A DNA stretch of 64,000 bases from Halobacterium zhouii (GCF_021249405.1 NZ_CP089595.1:57105-121104), one strand, 5' to 3'; positions 7,434 to 14,736 are shown, numbered from the stretch's first letter. The notes: generated from the sequence alone by a model not told the origin. Numbers and translations are program-made.

Positions 7434-7466
7434 TTTTTTCGTCGCCGAAGCAGGGGCGGAGGCGAC
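7434..7466 (+). promoter_or_regulatory. T6 tract plus leader stem before 7472
   Basis: Six T (7434-7439) are followed by GTCGCC (7441-7446), which pairs with GGCGAC (7461-7466). The stem ends five bases before a GTG start codon. Confidence 0.5.
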
Positions 7467-7471
7467 AGTCA

Positions 7472-7693
7472 GTGAGCAACTCTTCAGAGCAATCCACGGT
7501 ATCGAGCGGTCTATCACCGGAACATCGTCTCGAACCACCGAATGCGCGACTCATCAACGCTGGCATCGTGACGATCAACAACATGGAGATGCTGCGAGCC
7601 TGCGTCGCCTACGAGAACGCGAATCAGAAGCGAGTCCAGATCCTTCGGCGGCTCGAACATCGGGCCAGCGAGCTCCGGTCTCAAGAGGATTGA
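7472..7693 (+). CDS. Small hypothetical protein with GTG start
   Basis: The ORF of 73 residues starts with GTG just after a T-tract/hairpin leader, which is the main support for it. The N-terminal 25 residues are polar. The rest is one long amphipathic helix pair with N-A-R-L-I-N-A-G-I-V-T-I-N-N-M-E-M-L and E-N-A-N-Q-K-R-V-Q-I-L-R-R-L-E-H-R. Basic and acidic residues alternate as in small coiled-coil or DNA-associated proteins. No function can be assigned. Confidence 0.5.
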   Translation: MSNSSEQSTVSSGLSPEHRLEPPNARLINAGIVTINNMEMLRACVAYENANQKRVQILRRLEHRASELRSQED

Positions 7694-7711
7694 GACGGCG
7701 CTCGTGGGCAG

Positions 7712-7741
7712 TTTTTCGGAGCCTCCAGTGGGTGGAGGCTC
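7712..7741 (+). promoter_or_regulatory. T5 tract plus 8-bp leader stem before 7749
   Basis: TTTTT (7712-7716) precedes GAGCCTCC (7719-7726), which pairs with GGAGGCTC (7734-7741). The extra A-T closing pair makes nine. The stem ends seven bases before the ATG and includes GGAGG, so the only Shine-Dalgarno-like sequence is locked in the stem. Confidence 0.65.
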
Positions 7742-7748
7742 GATTCAC

Positions 7749-8048
7749 ATGAGCGACCGACCAAAGATTGAAATTCAGCAACAGACCGCTTTCGGCGAGG
7801 ATGGCCAGCTCGAAGTGACTGAGACGAGCGTCGAAACCTCGCTCGAGGACTTCGGTGCGGACGTAGATCACCGCGATCGTGATTCGCGGCTCGACCGGCC
7901 GGAGGCGAGTGAGTTCGGCGTCGACGACCGTCCGGGAGTAGAGCACTCGTCCGAGGGTGATCAGTCTAACCTCTTCGCCGATACTGCCGAGGATCAGCAG
8001 ACACTTGCTGGCGACGATGCAGCCGATCGCTGTCTCTTCGAGGAGTAA
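7749..8048 (+). CDS. Acidic disordered protein with repeated Q-x2-L-F-like C-terminal motifs
   Basis: The ATG at 7749 lies just after the leader hairpin and gives 99 residues. Composition is strongly acidic and low in hydrophobics, so the chain is probably unfolded in isolation. The last 30 residues contain three spaced hydrophobic anchors: D-Q-S-N-L-F, then D-Q-Q-T-L-A-G-D, then D-R-C-L-F-E-E. This resembles the short Q-x2-[hydrophobic]-x2-F/L sequences that bind PCNA or similar partners, though none is a canonical PIP box. The stop codon overlaps the degenerate TTAACCAAC repeat upstream of the next gene. Confidence 0.55.
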   Translation: MSDRPKIEIQQQTAFGEDGQLEVTETSVETSLEDFGADVDHRDRDSRLDRPEASEFGVDDRPGVEHSSEGDQSNLFADTAEDQQTLAGDDAADRCLFEE

Positions 8049-8085
8049 CCAACAGTCAGTTCGTTCGACTGGCTGTGTTGGGTAA
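8045..8085. promoter_or_regulatory. TTAACCAAC inverted repeat, degenerate site 2
   Basis: GTAACCAACA (8045-8054) and TGTTGGGTAA (8076-8085) each differ by one base from the perfect arms elsewhere. The overall length of 41 bp matches the other six sites exactly. The left arm overlaps the stop of the preceding gene. The next ATG is at 8178, and a small GCCTCC/GGAGGC stem (8149-8154/8162-8167) precedes it. Confidence 0.65.
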
Positions 8086-8177
8086 TCGTTGGTGAGGACG
8101 CGATATCGACTCACGAGACCAATCAATACCCGAATCAAGCGACTGCGAGCCTCCCAAACGCGGAGGCACCAGTACCC

Positions 8178-8543
8178 ATGCCACGAATTACAAATTGGGT
8201 GCGTGAGAGCCGTACCCCGAAACTAGCGTATCGGAACACAGAGACCAACGCACATGCGGTGCTTCACCGAGCGCCGGACACGTACATCCACAAGTGGCGG
8301 GCTGCGATTCTCGTCGATGGCTATCCGGTGTGGACGCGCGGATTCGCGACGAAGGAAGCCACATCGCTTCGCGATGAACTCCGAAAACGGCCCCAGCCTG
8401 AACTACCCTGTCCAGAGTGTCCGAACGACGACGTCGTCGTCGGCCAGAAGAGTGCCGACGGCGCGAAGGTCCAACGGTGGTTCGAGTGTCGAGAGTGTGG
8501 CTACGAAAGCCGCTCAGCGATCATCTACGGCCCCGAGCGCTGA
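8178..8543 (+). CDS. Haloarchaeal zinc-ribbon protein (DUF7568-like)
   Basis: This 121-residue protein has a basic N-terminal half beginning P-R-I-T-N-W-V-R-E-S-R-T-P and including H-K-W-R-A-A-I-L-V-D-G-Y-P-V-W. The C-terminal zinc ribbon (C-P-E-C-P-N-D-D-V-V-V-G ... F-E-C-R-E-C-G-Y-E) is of the TFIIS/TFB type. I recall this combination as a widespread haloarchaeal family, DUF7568, without known function. Transcript- or DNA-binding is plausible from the ribbon. It lies 93 bases after the degenerate inverted repeat, has no close downstream partner, and ends before the toxin-antitoxin operator. Confidence 0.7.
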   Translation: MPRITNWVRESRTPKLAYRNTETNAHAVLHRAPDTYIHKWRAAILVDGYPVWTRGFATKEATSLRDELRKRPQPELPCPECPNDDVVVGQKSADGAKVQRWFECRECGYESRSAIIYGPER

Positions 8544-8615
8544 CTCTCAACGGTTAGAGCAGATAACGGCGGAGCACTCAGTGGAATCGAATTGACCGGT
8601 GGGTTCAAGTCGCTG

Positions 8616-8632
8616 CGTAAGGAATTCTTACG
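8616..8632. promoter_or_regulatory. Palindromic operator of the AbrB/PIN module
   Basis: CGTAAG (8616-8621) and CTTACG (8627-8632) flank GAATT. The palindrome ends 12 bases before the antitoxin ATG, a position fit for autorepression by the AbrB-type antitoxin. Confidence 0.6.
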
Positions 8633-8643
8633 TAGAACTGCCA

Positions 8644-8907
8644 ATGAGTACTGACGACCCTGAAGTCACGACGGTTACCTCGAAGGGACAGATCACGATC
8701 CCGAGTCGGCTTCGCGAGCAGTTCGGCCTCGAAAAAGGGACGAAGCTGATGGTCGTCCCGACAGACTACGGTCTGGTCTTGAAGAAACTCGAACTCCCCT
8801 CGGTCGAAGAGTTCCAGCACCGAGTCGAAGAGCGATCGGAAGAGGTCGATCTCTCCATGGATGAGGTCACTCAGTTGGTCCACGACGCGCGGAGCGCCGA
8901 TGAATGA
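8644..8907 (+). CDS. AbrB/SpoVT-family antitoxin
   Basis: The 87-residue protein starts at ATG 8644. Residues 8-50 form the swapped-hairpin AbrB fold with T-V-T-S-K-G-Q-I-T-I-P, the hallmark motif, followed by L-R-E-Q-F-G-L-E-K-G-T-K-L. The C-terminal acidic helix (residues 55-87) would thread into the PIN toxin. Its stop overlaps the toxin start by four bases (ATGA), so translation is coupled. The palindrome at 8616-8632 is the probable autoregulatory operator. The family and the pairing are well established; the specific partner contact is inferred. Confidence 0.9.
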   Translation: MSTDDPEVTTVTSKGQITIPSRLREQFGLEKGTKLMVVPTDYGLVLKKLELPSVEEFQHRVEERSEEVDLSMDEVTQLVHDARSADE

Positions 8908-9317
8908 GAGCCGTTCTCGATACGAACGTCCTCATTTCAAGCGTCATCGCAACTGGTGTCCCCCACGACGTGGTCGTCAGGGGGTTCAATAGCGAGTATG
9001 AGATTATCGTGTCCGTCGCGACGCTGACTGAGTTTCGAGAAACGCTGTTGAAATACCCAGAGAAGTTCCACATGGACGAAGAAGACGTCCAGCAGGAGGT
9101 CGAAACAATCCGGTATTACGCAGAGTTCGTCGACCCAGACGAGGACATCACAGCGGTTGATGATGATCCCGATGACGACAAATTTCTTGAGGCCGCCGTG
9201 GCGGGTCACGTGGACTATCTCGTTTCTGGCGATCGGCATCTACTCGATCTCGACTCCTTCCAAGGGATCGACATTGTCGACCCGAGAACGTTCTACGAGT
9301 ATCTGACCGCCCGCTAG
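8904..9317 (+). CDS. PIN-domain toxin (COG1569 type)
   Basis: The protein has 137 residues. PIN nucleases use three or four conserved acids. Here these are Asp6 in V-L-D-T-N-V-L-I, Glu43 in L-T-E-F-R, the D-D-D-P-D-D-D-K-F segment, and D in S-G-D-R-H-L-L-D. The layout matches the putative toxin-antitoxin PIN subfamily (TIGR00305) more than classic VapC. It probably cleaves RNA and is held inactive by the AbrB-type protein encoded immediately upstream with a four-base overlap. The sequence is full length, with all catalytic acids present. Confidence 0.88.
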   Translation: MRAVLDTNVLISSVIATGVPHDVVVRGFNSEYEIIVSVATLTEFRETLLKYPEKFHMDEEDVQQEVETIRYYAEFVDPDEDITAVDDDPDDDKFLEAAVAGHVDYLVSGDRHLLDLDSFQGIDIVDPRTFYEYLTAR

Positions 9318-9451
9318 TCAACGTGTACTGGTGTCGGCGACCCACGTCGTCAGAGATCAATCACGTAATCCATGTACTCTGATACAGCGGGTAGAATACA
9401 GGTGGTGGCCACTCTATCGCTGAACCCACCGAAAAGTGGTATATTGCCGTC

Positions 9452-9898
9452 TTATGTAGCGACGCTGAATTCGTCGAACAGCGCGATGACCCGCTGTTCG
9501 ATTTCGTCACGGATTTCGCGCACTCGCTCCAAGTCCGCTCCATCGGGATCGTCGAGCGCCCAGTCGCGCACCTCGACAGCACTCCCAACCTCGCCGACAT
9601 CCAGCGTGGAACAGCCCATCGTCGCAACGTAATCACACGATTGGAGTTCGTCAATCGTGATTTCACGCGGTGTTCGATCAGAGAGGGCGAACCCCGCTTC
9701 GTCCATCACCTCGATTACTTCCTCATGGACGTGGTCGGCCGGATGCGTCCCGCCAGTCAGGATTTCGACGCGGTCGTCGAGACCACGGCGGTCGCGTTCT
9801 CGCTCTGCGAACGCCGTGGACATCTGGGAGCGGCCAGCGTTCTGGACGCACATGAAGGCGATACGAATCGGCTCAGCCGAATCAGTATTCGTGGACAT
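9452..9898 (-). CDS. arsC: Low-molecular-weight phosphatase-type arsenate reductase
   Basis: The 148-residue protein has the LMW-phosphatase loop C-V-Q-N-A-G-R-S-Q (Cys17, Arg23) and the downstream aspartate in R-D-W-A-L-D-D-P, the general acid. A second cysteine pair candidate is C-D-Y-V-A-T-M-G-C, as expected for enzymes that reduce arsenate through a disulfide cascade. It turns arsenate into arsenite for export. Gene order supports this: it is the last gene of the arsR-acr3-arsC operon, 15 bases after acr3. Phosphatase activity on another substrate cannot be excluded from sequence. Confidence 0.85.
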   Translation of the reverse strand: MSTNTDSAEPIRIAFMCVQNAGRSQMSTAFAERERDRRGLDDRVEILTGGTHPADHVHEEVIEVMDEAGFALSDRTPREITIDELQSCDYVATMGCSTLDVGEVGSAVEVRDWALDDPDGADLERVREIRDEIEQRVIALFDEFSVAT

Positions 9899-9913
9899 TG
9901 GCTTGTGTGGTGA

Positions 9914-11080
9914 TTAGTCGTCGTTCGTGGTCGGTTCAGGAGCGGATGGTCCGGGACTTCCAGTCTCGGAGTCAGTCCAGTCGAGTTTCCGCTGGAAATA
10001 GAGGGCGACGTTGACCAGCGCGAGTAAAACCGGCACCTCGATGAGCGGACCAATGACGGTCGTGAAGGCAACACCGGAGCCGACGCCGAACACCGCGACC
10101 GCGACTGCTATCGCCAGCTCGAAATTGTTCGAGGCAGCCGTGAAGCCAATCGCTGTCGTCGTCGAGTAGTCCGCACCGATGCCCCGGCCCATGCCGAAGC
10201 TCACGAAGAACATCACCACGAAGTAGATCGTCAGCGGCACTGCAATCAACAGGACGTCTGCAGGCGCGGCGATGATGTTCTCGCCCTGCGTGGCGAACAT
10301 CACGATGATGGTGAACAGCAGCGCGACCAGCGTCAGGGGGTCGATCTTCGGGATGAACACCTCGTCGTACCACTCCTCGCCCTTGGTCCGTGTCCCGATA
10401 TAGCGAGTGAGGAACCCTGCCGCGAAGGGAATACCGAGGAAGACGACGATCGCCTCGAACACCTGCATCGGCGTGATGTCGAAGGTGGTGATGCCAGCGA
10501 CGAGTGTCTCCATCCCCAGTAGTGGGGGCAGGAACAGCGCGAAGAACCAGACGTACACCCCGTAGGTAATGATCTGGAACAGGCTGTTGAACGCGACCAG
10601 CCCGGTCACGTATTCGGTCGAACCCTCGGCGAGTTCGTTCCAGACCAAGACCATCGCGATACACCGGGCCATCCCGATGAAGATGAGGCCAAGGAAGAAT
10701 TCGGGGCGAGCCGGCAGGCCGGGAACGAGCCCGCTGAAGAAGACGACTGCGAGCGTGAACATCAGCGTCGGGCCGATGAGCCAGTTCTGGATGAGACTCA
10801 GCCCGAGCACCCGCCAGTTGCTGAACACTGTCGCGAGCTGTGAGTAGTCCGCCTTCGCCAGCGGTGGGTACATCATCACAACGAGGCCGATTCCCACGAG
10901 GTGGAGATTCTGGATTGGCTCGGTCACTGACGGGGCGACGTAGCCCAGTCCCACGCCAATCGCCATCGCACCGAAGATCCAGACGGTGAGATACTTGTCG
11001 AGGAAGTCCATCGACCGCGGGTCACCACAGCTCTCACAGTCGCAGTTCGGCCCGTGCTCGTGGGCGTCGACGTTACTCAT
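9914..11080 (-). CDS. arsB: ACR3-family arsenite efflux pump
   Basis: This 388-residue membrane protein has ten predicted helices. Characteristic features are an acidic/histidine-cysteine head (H-E-H-G-P-N-C-D-C-E-S-C-G-D), then L-D-K-Y-L-T-V-W-I-F, the segment F-I-G-M-A-R-C-I-A-M-V-L-V-W-N (with the conserved cysteine of ACR3 transporters), and F-T-A-A-S-N-N-F-E-L-A-I-A-V-A. It exports arsenite across the cytoplasmic membrane. The start overlaps the arsR stop by eight bases. The N-terminal C-D-C-E-S-C cluster is extra relative to bacterial ACR3 proteins and might bind arsenite before transport. Confidence 0.93.
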   Translation of the reverse strand: MSNVDAHEHGPNCDCESCGDPRSMDFLDKYLTVWIFGAMAIGVGLGYVAPSVTEPIQNLHLVGIGLVVMMYPPLAKADYSQLATVFSNWRVLGLSLIQNWLIGPTLMFTLAVVFFSGLVPGLPARPEFFLGLIFIGMARCIAMVLVWNELAEGSTEYVTGLVAFNSLFQIITYGVYVWFFALFLPPLLGMETLVAGITTFDITPMQVFEAIVVFLGIPFAAGFLTRYIGTRTKGEEWYDEVFIPKIDPLTLVALLFTIIVMFATQGENIIAAPADVLLIAVPLTIYFVVMFFVSFGMGRGIGADYSTTTAIGFTAASNNFELAIAVAVAVFGVGSGVAFTTVIGPLIEVPVLLALVNVALYFQRKLDWTDSETGSPGPSAPEPTTNDD

Positions 11081-11471
11081 CGCTCACGCTCCCTTCGAGG
11101 ACGGTCACGAGGGCGACTGCGCGGTTGGTCGCCCGGTACTTCTTCCAGCGACCGTCCTTTCGCCCGTCGACGAGGCCCGCGTCGACGAGTGCCGAGAGAG
11201 CATGACTTAGCCCGCTCTCACTCACGTCGACGACCGCGTGCAACTCGCAGACGCAGAGTTCCTCCTGGGCCGCCACGAGCACACGAACGAGCGTGTAGCG
11301 CGTCTCATTGGCGAGTGCCGAAAGGACGTCGAGTTCAGCATTCACCTGCGGTGCTCCGAGTGCTGCTTCGAGGGTGCCGAGTTCGTCGAGCCGACGCTCG
11401 ACGTCCTCGCTGCGACACTCCCCGAGTTCGTCATCGAGATAGCGTCGTAATCGATCTGTGGCTTGTGCCAT
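11073..11471 (-). CDS. arsR: ArsR-type arsenic-responsive repressor
   Basis: The winged-helix protein is 132 residues from the ATG at 11471; two more residues are possible from 11477. An N-terminal helical extension of about 45 residues precedes L-S-A-L-A-N-E-T-R-Y-T-L-V-R-V-L. The metalloid site is E-L-C-V-C-E-L in the recognition region, the classical ArsR Cys-x-Cys. The recognition helix reads S-E-S-G-L-S-H-A-L-S-A-L. It overlaps acr3 and is divergent from the Rid-family gene. Two similar inverted repeats abut both start codons (11478-11501 and 11587-11612) and are the likely operators, so the protein should control both directions. Confidence 0.9.
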   Translation of the reverse strand: MAQATDRLRRYLDDELGECRSEDVERRLDELGTLEAALGAPQVNAELDVLSALANETRYTLVRVLVAAQEELCVCELHAVVDVSESGLSHALSALVDAGLVDGRKDGRWKKYRATNRAVALVTVLEGSVSDE

Positions 11472-11477
11472 TAGCAT

Positions 11478-11501
11478 CTAGTTGAGAGACGACTCAATTA
11501 G
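11478..11501. promoter_or_regulatory. Probable ArsR operator, arsR side
   Basis: CTAGTTGAG (11478-11486) and CTCAATTAG (11493-11501) form an inverted repeat with one mismatch, directly before the arsR start codon. It shares the TAGTTG core with the repeat beside the Rid gene. Confidence 0.6.
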
Positions 11502-11586
11502 TGCTTTCGCTTACGAGCGAACACATCCGAACAACGAGCCTCACATAACCATATATAGGCGTATGATTGAAGACCGGTCGAACTAA

Positions 11587-11612
11587 GTTAGTTGAACAAC
11601 GAGACAACTAAC
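11587..11612. promoter_or_regulatory. Probable ArsR operator, Rid side
   Basis: GTTAGTTG (11587-11594) and CAACTAAC (11605-11612) form a perfect 8-bp inverted repeat two bases before the ATG at 11615. A TATA-like CATATATAGG lies at 11549-11558. The core matches the operator on the arsR side. Confidence 0.65.
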
Positions 11613-11614
11613 AG

Positions 11615-12037
11615 ATGTCGAGCGAATCAACCACCCGAACCCGTGTTGTCTCGCGTGCAAGTGAAGCTACTCGCAAACAACGTGACGGAACTGAGTTTAC
11701 GGGCGCATTCGGCCAGCGAACCGGTGATTCGGATCTCCTCTTTGTCGAGGGGCAGCTCCCGGAACGGGATGGAACAGTGGAAAGCGATGACTCTGCGTCG
11801 AAGCAGCTGGAACTCTGCCTGGAGAACCTCGAATCCGTCCTCGCTCAGCACGGGCGGACCGTTGAGAACGTGCTCCAGGTCACGCTCTACCTCGCGGACA
11901 TGGACGCGTACGAGCAGGTGAACGAGACGTACGAGCAGTACTTCGAGGAGACGTATCCCGCGCGGACAACGGTCGGCGTCTGTGAACTGCTCGGCGGTGC
12001 CGCAGTCACCGTCGACGCCGTCGTCGCCGTCGAATAA
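11615..12037 (+). CDS. Rid (YjgF/YER057c) family protein
   Basis: The 140-residue protein has the Rid fold signature: L-F-V-E-G-Q-L-P, then N-L-E-S-V-L-A-Q-H-G, then V-L-Q-V-T-L-Y-L-A-D-M, and P-A-R-T-T-V-G-V-C-E-L with the conserved arginine. Rid proteins hydrolyse reactive enamine/imine intermediates or serve as chaperones and halogen- or thiol-stress sensors. Its divergent placement from arsR with a matching operator suggests induction by arsenite, a context I do not recall as standard for this family. A cysteine at the position after T-V-G-V could be a target for arsenite; that is speculation. Confidence 0.85.
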   Translation: MSSESTTRTRVVSRASEATRKQRDGTEFTGAFGQRTGDSDLLFVEGQLPERDGTVESDDSASKQLELCLENLESVLAQHGRTVENVLQVTLYLADMDAYEQVNETYEQYFEETYPARTTVGVCELLGGAAVTVDAVVAVE

Positions 12038-12174
12038 CGACAACAGACGGCTGCGAATACCATACGAGGGCTGTTTCTACCAATGAAGAGTGTCGTCAGA
12101 GTGCCGGGATCGACGACGTCCCGGTATTGGTCGAGGGCGATGAAGGCGTGAGTCACGCATTCTAATGTAGGGAC

Positions 12175-13134
12175 TCAGACGATGAAGACGTTGAACACGA
12201 CACCAACGACGACTCCAATCGTGACGACAGTACCAGCGTAGACGAATAACAGCCGGCGCTCGAAGAGCTTATTCAGTAGAATCAGGTTCGGAATGCTCAC
12301 GCCCGCGCCACCGACGACGAACGCGAGGACAGTCCCGATAGCAATCCCCTGTTCACTCAGGGACGCCGCGATGGGGAGCATCCCGCTGAGGCTGATGTAG
12401 ACCGGCGCACCGGCCACCGCCGCCAGTGGCACGGCCAGCGGATTCTCCGACCCGAGGACGGCGTGGAGCACGTCGACGGGAACGACACCATGAATCAGCG
12501 CCCCGAGCGTCATCCCCAGAATCAAGTACGGGAGCGTATCGACGAAGAACGACCACGCTTCACGTGCGGCCGTCTCGACGTGCTGTCTGTGCGTCTGGTT
12601 CGCCGTAACTGGACTACCTGCACAGCAGTCAGCCGTCCCACCGTCCGTTGCGACGGCCTGGTTCGTCTCTTCGACGACACGGACATCTTTGACGTGCTCG
12701 ACCAATCCGAGCCGTCCGATGACGATGCCACCGATGACAGCGGCAACGAACGTGATGAGGACGTAGTAGACAGTGACTTCAATTCCGAAGAGGCCGATAA
12801 GCAGGAGGATAGCGATCTCATTGACGAGGGGCGATGCGAGCAGGAACGAGAACGCGAGTCCGAGCGGTGCCCCTGCTTGGAGCAACCCGGCGAGGACGGG
12901 AACCGTCGAACACGAACAGAACGGCGTGACAGCTCCTAATCCAGCGGCAGCGACGTTGCCGGTTCCTTCATCGTGGCCGCGGAGCTTGCGCTCGACTTTC
13001 TCCGGGGGTAGGTACTCTTGCGCGAGGCCCACGAGGAACGAAGCCCCGATGAATAGCGGGACGAGAATGACGGCGAGGTGGAGGAAGTAGTCCCAGGAAT
13101 CCAAGAGTGCCTCGCCAAGACCTGGTGGAAGCAT
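12175..13134 (-). CDS. ArsP/DUF318-type metal(loid) permease
   Basis: This 319-residue membrane protein has eight to nine helices in two halves. Each half carries a conserved signature: [11 protein letters not shown] in the first and [13 protein letters not shown] in the second. The C-S-C-S motif is the thiol site of ArsP-like permeases, which export trivalent organoarsenicals or other soft metals. A cytoplasmic loop with D-C-C-A-G-S-P (about residue 170) supplies another vicinal cysteine pair. It begins two bases after the ArsR-type gene and completes a three-gene operon headed by a 50-residue Cys-Cys protein. Confidence 0.85.
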   Translation of the reverse strand: MLPPGLGEALLDSWDYFLHLAVILVPLFIGASFLVGLAQEYLPPEKVERKLRGHDEGTGNVAAAGLGAVTPFCSCSTVPVLAGLLQAGAPLGLAFSFLLASPLVNEIAILLLIGLFGIEVTVYYVLITFVAAVIGGIVIGRLGLVEHVKDVRVVEETNQAVATDGGTADCCAGSPVTANQTHRQHVETAAREAWSFFVDTLPYLILGMTLGALIHGVVPVDVLHAVLGSENPLAVPLAAVAGAPVYISLSGMLPIAASLSEQGIAIGTVLAFVVGGAGVSIPNLILLNKLFERRLLFVYAGTVVTIGVVVGVVFNVFIV

Positions 13135-13135
13135 C

Positions 13136-13519
13136 TTAGGCGTCCTCCTGGATCGCGTGAGCGAGGTCGAGTAGTTCGAAGACCGCGGTGTCGGCGATAC
13201 GGTAGTAGCTCCACTTCCCCTTCTTCCGCGATTTCACCAGGCCTGCCTCTTTCAGCTTCCGGAGGTGCGTGGCGACGGTCGATTGTGGGGCGTCGAGGAC
13301 GACCTGTAATTCACAGCCACAGCACTCTGAATCACGGAGCGCCTCGAGAACGCGGAGTCGATCTTCATTTCCGAGGGCTTTGAAGACAGTCTCCTGACCG
13401 GCGACATCCTGTTCAGATGGCCGGACGTCTTGTAAGGCGGCAATCCGGGCCGCTGGATCATCGTAGAGCCGTTCGAGTGCATCCTGGGCATCCTCCGGCG
13501 GTGACTCTGTTTCAGACAT
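13136..13519 (-). CDS. ArsR-family metal(loid)-sensing repressor
   Basis: This is a 127-residue winged-helix regulator. The DNA-binding helix is [19 protein letters not shown]. The sensor is E-C-C-G-C-E-L-Q (three cysteines), matching the arsenite-responsive ArsR site with an extra vicinal cysteine. The N-terminal 40 residues are acidic. It is the middle gene of an operon with the permease (two-base gap) and the small Cys-Cys protein (21-base gap). It differs clearly from the ArsR at 11073, so the two arsenic units are regulated separately. Confidence 0.9.
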   Translation of the reverse strand: MSETESPPEDAQDALERLYDDPAARIAALQDVRPSEQDVAGQETVFKALGNEDRLRVLEALRDSECCGCELQVVLDAPQSTVATHLRKLKEAGLVKSRKKGKWSYYRIADTAVFELLDLAHAIQEDA

Positions 13520-13540
13520 ATTGGAATTGTACGGTTTGGT

Positions 13541-13693
13541 TTATTCGCAGCAGGGTTCCGACTCGGATTCTGCGGAGTCAGATTGGTCTTCTTCGATAGT
13601 GGGGCCGCAGCAATCTGCCTCATCATCCTGGTTGTAGCGGTCTACGAGCCGATTCCAGATGCGATCGAGAGTGCTCTGAGCCATCACCATCAT
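13541..13693 (-). CDS. 50-residue vicinal-cysteine protein heading the permease operon
   Basis: This short ORF on the minus strand translates to a protein starting M-M-V-M-A-Q-S-T-L-D-R-I-W-N-R-L. Likely starts are ATG 13693 or, four codons in, ATG 13684. A basic amphipathic helix is followed by N-Q-D-D-E-A-D-C-C-G-P-T-I-E-E and an acidic tail ending P-C-C-E. Two Cys-Cys pairs in fifty residues, directly before an arsenic-sensing ArsR and a CSCS permease, point to a metal(loid)-binding carrier or chaperone. I do not know a named family. The upstream flank (13694-13795) has an AT-rich stretch suitable for a promoter. Confidence 0.7.
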   Translation of the reverse strand: MMVMAQSTLDRIWNRLVDRYNQDDEADCCGPTIEEDQSDSAESESEPCCE

Positions 13694-13795
13694 ATTGTAT
13701 TTTCTCGATTCGTCTTAAAGATTGGGACTCATTCCCCGAGCGGGGTCCGACGAACACGCAAGTCTGTCGTGACAGTCGAAGGGGTGTTAGTTGAA

Positions 13796-13835
13796 TTAAC
13801 CAACAAGAGGCCGTTTCACTGCTGCTGTTGGTTAA
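13796..13835. promoter_or_regulatory. TTAACCAAC inverted repeat, site 3
   Basis: TTAACCAACA (13796-13805) and TGTTGGTTAA (13826-13835), perfect ten-base arms, span 40 bp. The site is 78 bases before the ATG at 13914 and upstream of that gene's hairpin leader. Confidence 0.88.
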
Positions 13836-13854
13836 CACTGGGTGCGACTGGTGG

Positions 13855-13878
13855 TTTTTGAGCGCCCGAGAGGGGCGC
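13855..13878 (+). promoter_or_regulatory. T5 tract plus perfect leader stem before 13914
   Basis: TTTTT (13855-13859) is followed by GCGCCC (13862-13867), GAGAG and GGGCGC (13873-13878), the best-formed copy of the leader hairpin. It ends 35 bases before the ATG. Confidence 0.75.
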
Positions 13879-13913
13879 GGGCGCGAGCAGACGTGCCCCC
13901 AGAGGTGACCAGA

Positions 13914-14333
13914 ATGGAAGATGCAGACCAGACGACAGCGTACCGGCTAACGATTACCGTCGACGGCGTCGATCTCCCCGTCGACGAGGACGTGCGCCAT
14001 GCACTCCTCGACGATATTCGCGTAGCGGTCCGAGACCGGCTCGGGGAGCGTCACGGCGTCGAGGTCGACCAGGACGATATCACCGTCGCGACGGGCTATC
14101 GGTATGTACAGGTTCCGGCAGAGTGTCCGCTCTGTAGCGAGCGTCTCGACCTCCTGAGCGTCCACCTTGATAACGAGAACGGCGCGTACGCAAGTGCGAT
14201 GTGTTCCAGTGTCCACTGCGAGTGGAGCGGTGACGCCGTCTATCGAATCGTCGATCTCGAGGGCAGTGAAAGCGACGCCGTCGAGAGCAGTGTCCTGACC
14301 GGCGATATCACGCCGAATTACTCTCCCTACTGA
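13914..14333 (+). CDS. Haloarchaeal protein with a zinc-binding C-terminal half
   Basis: The 139-residue protein is read from ATG 13914. The N-terminal half is a strand-helix-strand unit beginning Y-R-L-T-I-T-V-D-G-V-D-L-P-V-D. The C-terminal half has C-P-L-C near residue 80, then C-S-S-V-H-C around 115-120, which together could hold one zinc. No named family is recognised. Its stop TGA overlaps the ATG of the next gene by one base (TGATG), so the two are translationally coupled and probably work together. Control should come from the inverted repeat and hairpin upstream. Confidence 0.65.
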   Translation: MEDADQTTAYRLTITVDGVDLPVDEDVRHALLDDIRVAVRDRLGERHGVEVDQDDITVATGYRYVQVPAECPLCSERLDLLSVHLDNENGAYASAMCSSVHCEWSGDAVYRIVDLEGSESDAVESSVLTGDITPNYSPY

Positions 14334-14608
14334 TGAATTCGATGGAAGACACATCCACGTTCACGCGTATCGAGCCGATCTGCCCCCGTGACGACTGCGA
14401 ATCTCACCTTGGCATCGGGAAACCCATCTACGCTGGTGAGCAGACCGACATTGCCTACGCCGATGTGTGGTGTCTCGACGAGGAATGCTCGTTCACTGCC
14501 TGCGCGCAGTTCGCACTCGTCGATCTTCTTCACGAAGAGGCAGACTCACAGACGAGTCTCGTCCACGCCGGAGAGATCGAACCACTTGAGGCACGATATC
14601 AGCTGTGA
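14333..14608 (+). CDS. Small cysteine-rich protein coupled to 13914
   Basis: The 91-residue protein has four well-placed cysteines: I-C-P-R-D-D-C-E (near 17-22) and W-C-L-D-E-E-C-S (near 47-52), a likely zinc knuckle. A helical tail follows with F-A-L-V-D-L-L-H-E-E-A. The start codon shares a base with the previous stop. An ATG three codons further in is an alternative. Its function is unknown; the coupled partner also binds zinc. The stop codon at 14606-14608 is immediately followed by inverted repeat site 4. Confidence 0.65.
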   Translation: MNSMEDTSTFTRIEPICPRDDCESHLGIGKPIYAGEQTDIAYADVWCLDEECSFTACAQFALVDLLHEEADSQTSLVHAGEIEPLEARYQL

Positions 14609-14609
14609 A

Positions 14610-14651
14610 TTAACCAACATCAGGAGCGGCAAAGCTGCTATTGTTGGTTAA
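14610..14651. promoter_or_regulatory. TTAACCAAC inverted repeat, site 4
   Basis: TTAACCAACA (14610-14619) and TGTTGGTTAA (14642-14651), perfect ten-base arms, span 42 bp. The site starts one base after the upstream stop codon and lies 85 bases before the ATG at 14737. Confidence 0.88.
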
Positions 14652-14661
14652 CGTGGTGTTG

Positions 14662-14685
14662 TTTTTGCGCCCGGGAGAGGGGCGC
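14662..14685 (+). promoter_or_regulatory. T5 tract plus leader stem before 14737
   Basis: TTTTT (14662-14666), then GCGCCC (14667-14672), a GGGAGAG loop and GGGCGC (14680-14685). The same spacing from inverted repeat to T-tract is seen at sites 3 and 5. Confidence 0.72.
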
Positions 14686-14736
14686 GAGACGACGCAGTCG
14701 CGGATCGATGAGCGTTCTTGATTCGAGGTGACCGAA

